Positions 7,133 to 9,845 of a DNA stretch of 9,845 nucleotides are shown here, piece after piece. The stretch lies in the NCBI GenBank assembly GCA_964650975.1, contig CAZYWA010000285.1, forward strand, positions 1-9,845. Reading direction: 5' to 3'. Source of the stretch: CAZYWA01 sp964650975 [NCBI: uncultured bacterium]. Lineage in GTDB: Bacteria; JADJOY01. Numbering within the stretch: the stretch's first letter is position 1; each line of letters opens with the position of its first letter. Position numbers and translations under genes: made by a program. The notes below the pieces were generated by a model. The model searched no databases and was not told the origin of the DNA. It saw only the letters and a program-made list of their open reading frames with translations.

Positions 7133-7251
7133 CGCCCGCAAAAGTGGGAGCGGTACCGCGCCCGGCAGAGGGCCTGCGCGGCACGCGATGGATGACGAAT
7201 ATCGCGTCACTTGATCCCCTCGTGCGGCGCACGACGGGAGAGGAGAAGGCA

Positions 7252-7728
7252 ATGAATCACCTGCATCCACGGGTCCTCATCTGCGGGTCCGCGCTGGCAT
7301 TGATGGTGGGCTGCGGCAGTAGCAAAAACGCGGTCGACAACCCGTTCCGGGATTTCCAGATCGACGACGAGCTGGCGAGCGCCATCTACACCTACCGGTT
7401 CCCGTCCTCGACGATCGACATGCAGTACTTCCCGGACCGAGCCGAGGTGCTCGGCATCAGCACGTCGGACGATCACACCATGGTGATCGGTTTCCACGGA
7501 CCGAAGATCGACGCGAAGAACTTCTCGATCTCCGATGCCGAGACCGACGCGAACAACAACGGTAACTTTTTCGACGATCCGGCTCTGCCAGTCACCGGAA
7601 ATTCGACCGGAACCTTTTCGAGCACCGGAAACGAGCTCACGCTCGACATGACGGTGCTGGTCGGTGTCGTACCGGTTCAAATCTCGGGCACTGGCTCCTT
7701 GAGCTCCACGCGTCCGATCGGCGGCTGA
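7252..7728 (+). CDS. Small putative lipoprotein of unknown function
   Basis: This 158-residue protein belongs to no family I recognise. Residues 1-20 form a lipoprotein-type signal (MNHLHPR, a hydrophobic core, then LMVG) before Cys21, followed by GSSKN. The lipobox is acceptable although -3 is Met. The mature part (about 138 residues) has strand-like alternation with many Thr, Ser, Asp and Gly, and few Lys or Arg, suggesting a small beta-sandwich or barrel. Residues 99-109, DANNNGNFFDD, resemble a calcium-binding loop (DxNxNG), without a clear acidic residue at position 12. The start at 7252 follows the purine-rich GGGAGAGGAGAAGG (7236-7249). An upstream extension of the frame to 6730 has no comparable site and would bury the signal peptide. 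It precedes the trehalose synthesis fusion gene by 100 nt on the same strand, so co-transcription is possible. Probable location: envelope, outer-membrane anchored. Confidence 0.75.
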   Translation: MNHLHPRVLICGSALALMVGCGSSKNAVDNPFRDFQIDDELASAIYTYRFPSSTIDMQYFPDRAEVLGISTSDDHTMVIGFHGPKIDAKNFSISDAETDANNNGNFFDDPALPVTGNSTGTFSSTGNELTLDMTVLVGVVPVQISGTGSLSSTRPIGG

Positions 7729-7748
7729 CCTTTCGCACGAGATCCTCG

Positions 7749-7806
7749 CGCGAGCCGGCACGGCTGCCACCGGTGCGGAACCGGCGCAGCAACCGTGCCG
7801 CTCGCG
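7749..7806 (+). other. Long imperfect hairpin between the lipoprotein and the trehalose synthesis gene
   Basis: Almost the whole 100-nt gap can fold into one stem with 23 pairs. The pairs are 7749-7754 with 7801-7806, 7756-7762 with 7794-7800, 7763-7767 with 7786-7790, and 7770-7774 with 7780-7784. The loop is GCGGA. Bulges are one C (7755), three bases at 7791-7793, and a small internal loop. No U-tract follows, so it is not a classical intrinsic terminator. It ends 22 nt before the ATG at 7829 and 10 nt before the weak GGGA ribosome binding site (7817-7819/7820). It could act as an mRNA stability or processing element, an attenuator, or a translational control leader. This is seen in sequence only. 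Confidence 0.5.
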
Positions 7807-7828
7807 GCGCTTCGCCGGGACGGCACCG

Positions 7829-9845
7829 ATGGCTCGGGTGATCATCGTCTCCAACCGATTGCCGGTGACGGCCGTGGTCGGCCGCGGTCGGATCTCTCTC
7901 ACTCCGAGCTCCGGCGGTCTCGCGACCGGCCTTCGCGAGGTGCACGCGCAGGGTGACTCGCTGTGGATCGGCTGGTCCGGCATCCGCGACCCTCTCCCGG
8001 ACGAGGAGGACGCGAGGCTGCGAAACCGGTTGAGCCGCGAGCGGCTGGTGGCCGTCGAGATCGAGGCAGCAGAGATCGACGGCTTCTACGAAGGGTTCAC
8101 CAACGAGGTGCTGTGGCCCACGTTCCATTACCTGCTCGACCGCGTCCCCATCGAGGCCCAGGACTGGGACCTCTACGAGCGAATCAACCAGCGTTTCGCG
8201 GACACGATCGTCGAGCACCATCGCCCGGGCGACCTCGTGTGGGTGCACGATTACCACCTGATGCGCGTGCCCGCGCTGGTGAGGCGCGCGCTCCCCGACG
8301 CCCGCATCGGCTTCTTCCTGCACATCCCGTTTCCGCCCAGCGACGTGTTCCGCACATTGCCGGGGCGAGAGCGGTTGCTCGAAGGGTTGCTCGGCGCGGA
8401 TCTGATCGGATTCCACACCGCGAGCTACCTGCGTCACTTCGCGGCCTCGCTTCTCAGGTTGATCGGGATCCCGGTCGAGATCGACCGCGTCCGGGTGGGC
8501 GGCCACACGACCAGGCTCGGCGTCTTCCCGATGAGCATCGACGCCCATCATTTCGAGAGCCTGGGGCAACGGCCCAAGGTCGCGGAAGAAGCTGCGGCGC
8601 TGCGCTCGGGCACCGACTGCCAGATCCTCGTGGGTGTCGACCGGCTCGACTACACGAAAGGGATCCCCCGGCGACTGCTCGCGTTCGCGACCCTCCTCGA
8701 CCGCCATCCCGAGCTTCGCGGCCGGGTGCGTCTGGTGCAGATCGCATCGCCGTCGCGGAGCGGAGTGCGTTCGTATCGCGACCTGCGGAACCAGGTGCAA
8801 GGCCTCATCGGCCAGATCCACGGCGCCCACGCCACTCCCAGCTGGGTCCCGGTCCACTACATCCAGCGCGGCTTTTCCGACAAGCAAGTCGCGGCGCTCT
8901 ACCGAGCCGCCGACGTGATGCTCGTCACGCCGTTGCGCGACGGCATGAATCTGGTCGCGAAGGAGTTCGCGGCCACGCGCTCCGACGGCGACGGCGTCCT
9001 GGTGCTGAGCGAGTTCGCCGGCGCGGCCGACGAGTTGCCGGGCGCCCTGCGGATGAATCCGTACGACATCGAGCAATCCGCCGAGGTGATGCACGCGGCG
9101 CTCACGATGCCGGCCGCCGAGCGACGCGAGCGCATGGCCTCGCTGCGCACGCGGGTGTTCGCCTACGACGTGCATCGCTGGACGCGGTCGTTTCTGGGTG
9201 AGCTCCAGCGTGGATCGCACGAAGCGGACGCCGAGCCGGCCGCGCACCGGGATTCCGTCGACCTCGACGCCGAGCTGGAACGCCTGAGCCACGCTCGACG
9301 TTTGGTGCTGCTTCTCGACTACGACGGCACCCTCGTGCCGCTGGCGATTCGACCGGAGCTCGCGACTCCCGACCCCGAGCTGATCGACCTGCTTTCCGCG
9401 CTGGCCGCGCGCTCCGGCGCGGAAGTGCACGTCGCCAGTGGACGGCCGCGGGAAACCCTGGAGGAGTGGTTCGGTCATCTGGCGGTCTTCCTCCACGCCG
9501 AGCACGGCGTGGCGAGCCGGGACCGGGATGCCGCGCGGTGGCGCGTCGTCGGCCTCCCCGACCTCTCGTGGCTGGAACGCGTGCGGCCGATCCTCGAGCA
9601 GTACGCCGAGCGCACGCCCGGTGCCTTCGTCGAGAACAAGGGAACGAGCCTCGCGTGGCACTGGCGCGCCGCCGATCCCGGTTTCGGGGCGATCCAGGCC
9701 GACGAGCTGCGACTCCACCTGTCCGAGCTTCTGTCGTCGAGCGCGGCGTCGGTGCTGGTCGGCGACAAGATCGTGGAGATCCGCCCGATCGGAGTCAGCA
9801 AGAGCCAGATCGTGACCGGGATCGTGGCACGGACGGCCGAGGACG
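7829..9845 (+). CDS. otsAB: Bifunctional trehalose-6-phosphate synthase/phosphatase (OtsA-OtsB fusion), 3' end outside window
   Basis: The frame is open from ATG 7829 to the window edge (672 codons), with no stop. Residues 1-460 are a GT20 trehalose-6-phosphate synthase joining UDP-glucose and glucose-6-phosphate. It has SNRLP (Arg10), [13 protein letters not shown] (Asp141), VDRLDYTKG (Arg272, Lys277) and [13 protein letters not shown] (Asp371, Glu379). These match E. coli OtsA Arg9, Asp130, Arg262, Lys267, Asp361 and Glu369 in order and nearly constant offset. A charged linker (about 461-491) leads to a HAD-type trehalose-6-phosphate phosphatase: DYDGT with nucleophile Asp497 and Asp499, VASGRP (Ser537), then [14 protein letters not shown] with Lys658. 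The last HAD motif (GDD-type) should lie just past the edge. The start begins directly with the family N-terminus ARVIIVSNR. Cytoplasmic; it would channel substrate to free trehalose. The ribosome binding site is weak (GGGA), 8 nt upstream. Confidence 0.93.
   Translation, partial: MARVIIVSNRLPVTAVVGRGRISLTPSSGGLATGLREVHAQGDSLWIGWSGIRDPLPDEEDARLRNRLSRERLVAVEIEAAEIDGFYEGFTNEVLWPTFHYLLDRVPIEAQDWDLYERINQRFADTIVEHHRPGDLVWVHDYHLMRVPALVRRALPDARIGFFLHIPFPPSDVFRTLPGRERLLEGLLGADLIGFHTASYLRHFAASLLRLIGIPVEIDRVRVGGHTTRLGVFPMSIDAHHFESLGQRPKVAEEAAALRSGTDCQILVGVDRLDYTKGIPRRLLAFATLLDRHPELRGRVRLVQIASPSRSGVRSYRDLRNQVQGLIGQIHGAHATPSWVPVHYIQRGFSDKQVAALYRAADVMLVTPLRDGMNLVAKEFAATRSDGDGVLVLSEFAGAADELPGALRMNPYDIEQSAEVMHAALTMPAAERRERMASLRTRVFAYDVHRWTRSFLGELQRGSHEADAEPAAHRDSVDLDAELERLSHARRLVLLLDYDGTLVPLAIRPELATPDPELIDLLSALAARSGAEVHVASGRPRETLEEWFGHLAVFLHAEHGVASRDRDAARWRVVGLPDLSWLERVRPILEQYAERTPGAFVENKGTSLAWHWRAADPGFGAIQADELRLHLSELLSSSAASVLVGDKIVEIRPIGVSKSQIVTGIVARTAED

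Larger units (their letters stand above)
6725..7251. other. 527-bp intergenic region between divergent units
   Basis: I see no convincing gene here. The open frames crossing it lack ribosome binding sites and family resemblance. It contains a sigma-54-like promoter facing the esterase-GH15 operon (6786-6803, minus strand), an inverted repeat at 6883-6905, and two copies of an 8-bp word (AACCTACA on the plus strand) at 6815-6822 and 6975-6982. A dyad lies at 7112-7132, a 10-bp palindrome GCGGTACCGC at 7150-7159, and the purine-rich ribosome binding site of the lipoprotein gene at 7236-7249. The length is generous for two promoters, so a small RNA or unannotated peptide cannot be excluded. Confidence 0.5.

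Noticed and set aside
7150-7159. GCGGTACCGC perfect 10-bp palindrome
   Set aside because: It is too short to separate from chance in GC-rich DNA and has no second copy in the window.
6730-7251. N-terminal extension of the lipoprotein frame back to 6730
   Set aside because: It would place the lipoprotein signal in the middle of the protein. A strong purine-rich ribosome binding site precedes the 7252 start, and the extension is Arg/Pro-rich, as expected for noncoding GC-rich DNA.
7637-9718. A 693-codon open frame on the minus strand opposite the trehalose synthesis gene
   Set aside because: The plus strand carries intact GT20 and HAD motifs across the same bases. The antisense product is Arg/Gly/His-rich with no family motif. 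Long antisense frames are expected where codons end in G or C.
1-9845. tRNA, rRNA, CRISPR array, insertion sequence, phage or defence genes
   Set aside because: I looked on both strands and saw no clover-leaf sequence, regularly spaced repeats, transposase or integrase motifs, or terminal inverted repeats.

Overview
The window comes from a GC-rich Gram-negative bacterium. Codons mostly end in G or C, so long open antisense frames are common. An outer-membrane beta-barrel ending in Phe, two probable lipoproteins, Sec signal peptides and a good sigma-54 (-24/-12) promoter match all point to a diderm. A Myxococcota- or deltaproteobacteria-like lineage would fit, but the sequence alone does not settle the taxonomy. 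Nothing looks mobile: there is no transposase, integrase, tRNA, CRISPR array or phage gene, and base composition is even throughout.

Layout from left to right. Positions 1-282 hold the 3' end of an outer-membrane barrel gene, followed by a strong hairpin terminator at 303-335. A patatin-like phospholipase, probably a lipoprotein, lies on the minus strand (364-2031). Divergent from it is an MscS-family channel with a large periplasmic N-terminal region (2200-3876). This gene converges, with a 3-nt gap, on a minus-strand operon: a secreted PHB-depolymerase/feruloyl-esterase-type hydrolase (6724-5696), then 22 nt, then a cytoplasmic GH15 glucosidase, probably a trehalase (5673-3880). The 527-nt region 6725-7251 has no gene but carries a sigma-54-like promoter facing the operon and several dyad repeats. 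On the plus strand there follow a small lipoprotein of unknown function (7252-7728), a 58-nt imperfect hairpin (7749-7806), and a trehalose-6-phosphate synthase fused to trehalose-6-phosphate phosphatase (from 7829). The fusion runs off the right edge.

Functional reading. The fusion would make trehalose from UDP-glucose and glucose-6-phosphate in one polypeptide. The GH15 enzyme would plausibly hydrolyse trehalose or a related alpha-glucoside, and the MscS-type channel would release solutes on hypo-osmotic shock. Together these suggest an osmolyte synthesis, turnover and release neighbourhood, with synthesis and breakdown on separate, oppositely oriented transcripts. The roles of the phospholipase, the esterase and the small lipoprotein are not evident. 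I see known families in an interesting arrangement and no clearly new biological system. The least explained items are the small lipoprotein, the hairpin ahead of the fusion gene, and the regulatory DNA at 6725-7251.
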